Shown here: in pieces, positions 63,101 to 64,000 of the stretch
Layout: each line of letters begins with the position of its first letter
Position numbering within the stretch: position 1 is the stretch's first letter
From: Eremophila alpestris peregrina
Lineage: Eukaryota; Chordata; Aves; Passeriformes; Alaudidae
Length of the DNA stretch: 64,000 nt
Assembly: GCA_009792885.1 (NCBI GenBank)
Contig: WMCF01000055.1
Coordinates: 3,816,848 to 3,880,847 of the forward strand
Direction of reading: 5' to 3'
The notes under the pieces: model-generated
Seen by the model: only the letters and a program-made list of their open reading frames with translations
Told to the model about the DNA's origin: nothing
Database searches by the model: none
Position numbers and translations under genes: made by a program

Positions 63101-64000
63101 ATGCTGTTACCTCGAGGGCTCCTCTAACCACATACAAGATTCACTAAATGCCATTACAGTGAATTTGGGAATAATCTTTAAAAAATTTTTAGGCCATAGT
63201 TTTAATTTCCAATCAGTACACTTTTATTAACAAGATTTGAATGCTTTGAGTTGACAAGTTTTCTTGAATAAATGGTTACTTTTTTTTTAATCAAATGAAA
63301 ACATTCAAATCTTCTTTTGTGTGTGCTTCTGGGTTGCAGTTTAAGCTCTCTCTGACAACAGAGAGAGTGTTCTGTGACACAGCATTATACTTTGCAATGA
63401 AATACACAAAGATCTCTCATACCAGGTGAAAAGAAAAGCTTATGTAGCCAAAATTGATATTTACCAGACAACAATAATTAAGGAAAAAAAAAAAGAAAAG
63501 GAGGGCGTGCTAAAAGTGATCTTCCCCTCTTTTGCAGTCCTTTTCAGTTTGTTTCTAGTCTTTTCCTTGTCACCAGTCTTGTGCCAGCAGAGAGCACATA
63601 ATCCCTGCATTTGCTTCTGTGTGTCTGTGAATGGGCTCAGACCTGGTGAAGAAGAAGCCAAGTGTTGCTGCCATTGCTGTACGGTGAGAGAGCATGTCTC
63701 GCATGTGAGCAATGAGTCTGTTTGCCTAGTTGTGTCAGGGCCCATGGATAAAGGTTTATTCCTGTAAATCTTAAAAAATAGGGGATTTGCTTAATTTGCA
63801 CATCATATGAGTGGTAAACGTTATATAGTCTTGAAAAGAGAATTAGTGTTAAATGAAAACGATAGCAATTTACAAATATTTTAGCTCAGTTCTTCAGCAG
63901 TGTGGTGATACACAAACCCTCAGCTCTCAGGTTCTGCTTTCCCATTTCCTATAGCTACCCCTTGCTTCCAAACACTCCCTCTTTCTCACATCTGAAGAAG
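60163..64000. other. AT-rich sequence to window end, nothing recognised
   Basis: Includes a T17 run at 61,193-61,209. At 63,516-63,536 a good acceptor-like CTTCCCCTCTTTTGCAG is followed about 150 bases later by a GTGAGA donor-like site, but the intervening frame is cysteine-rich and low in complexity, so I do not call an exon. Confidence 0.5.

Noticed and set aside
63426..63767. 113-codon plus-strand frame with acceptor- and donor-like sites
   Set aside because: The translation is hydrophobic and then a Cys cluster with low complexity, and the boundaries are common by chance.
1..64000. CRISPR arrays, tRNA, rRNA, bacterial operons
   Set aside because: No regularly spaced repeats, no cloverleaf-type sequences with A and B boxes, and no dense coding organisation were seen.

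Overview
This 64 kb window looks like bird nuclear DNA, either intergenic or inside a very large intron. The base composition is AT-rich throughout. The dominant recognisable repeats are fragments of CR1 non-LTR retrotransposons, with the diagnostic 3' end that reads TCATAGAATCATAG when in minus orientation and ends in ATTCTATGATTCT-like sequence when in plus orientation. At least ten CR1 pieces from several subfamilies are present. I see no Alu, L1 or B-type SINEs and no bacterial features. I cannot fix the species from sequence alone.

Layout. Positions 1-13,000 are mostly unique AT-rich sequence with one CR1 fragment (1,464-1,664). A perfect splice-donor consensus at the very start could be the edge of a host exon. 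At 13,060-13,245 is the best internal candidate host exon: 62 open codons between an acceptor-like and a donor-like site, product not recognised. CR1 pieces follow at 13.6, 15.4, 21.6 and 24.3 kb. An LTR-like stretch lies at 30.1-30.5 kb, and an exceptionally strong G-quadruplex-forming tract lies at 37,952-37,978 (minus strand). At 40.1-41.0 kb a longer CR1 copy, which still shows decayed reverse-transcriptase motifs, is split by a second CR1 in the opposite orientation. A possible short terminal exon is at 41,613-41,693.

The standout locus is 48,651-50,987. It is a decayed endogenous retrovirus with a full-length LTR on the right (minus orientation), a leader, the start of gag and a GC-rich proline-rich gag region. 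At its left end is a 179 bp piece of the same LTR's U3 in the opposite orientation. Both outer termini are therefore the same U3 end (TGTGGGAAATAC... and its reverse complement), and a perfect 6 bp direct repeat GGGACA flanks the whole unit. This is what integration of an aberrant viral DNA with two U3 ends would leave, rather than an ordinary provirus or solo LTR. The element sits 7 bp from the 3' end of a CR1 copy (50,995-51,497).

From 51.5 to 64 kb there is more AT-rich unique sequence, two head-to-tail CR1 fragments of different subfamilies (56.4-57.4 kb), a small CR1 stub at 60.0 kb and simple repeats. No intact protein-coding gene, tRNA, rRNA or CRISPR array is supported anywhere. Most open frames are chance ORFs or lie inside repeats. 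Divergences and identities given are by-eye readings; no database search was run.
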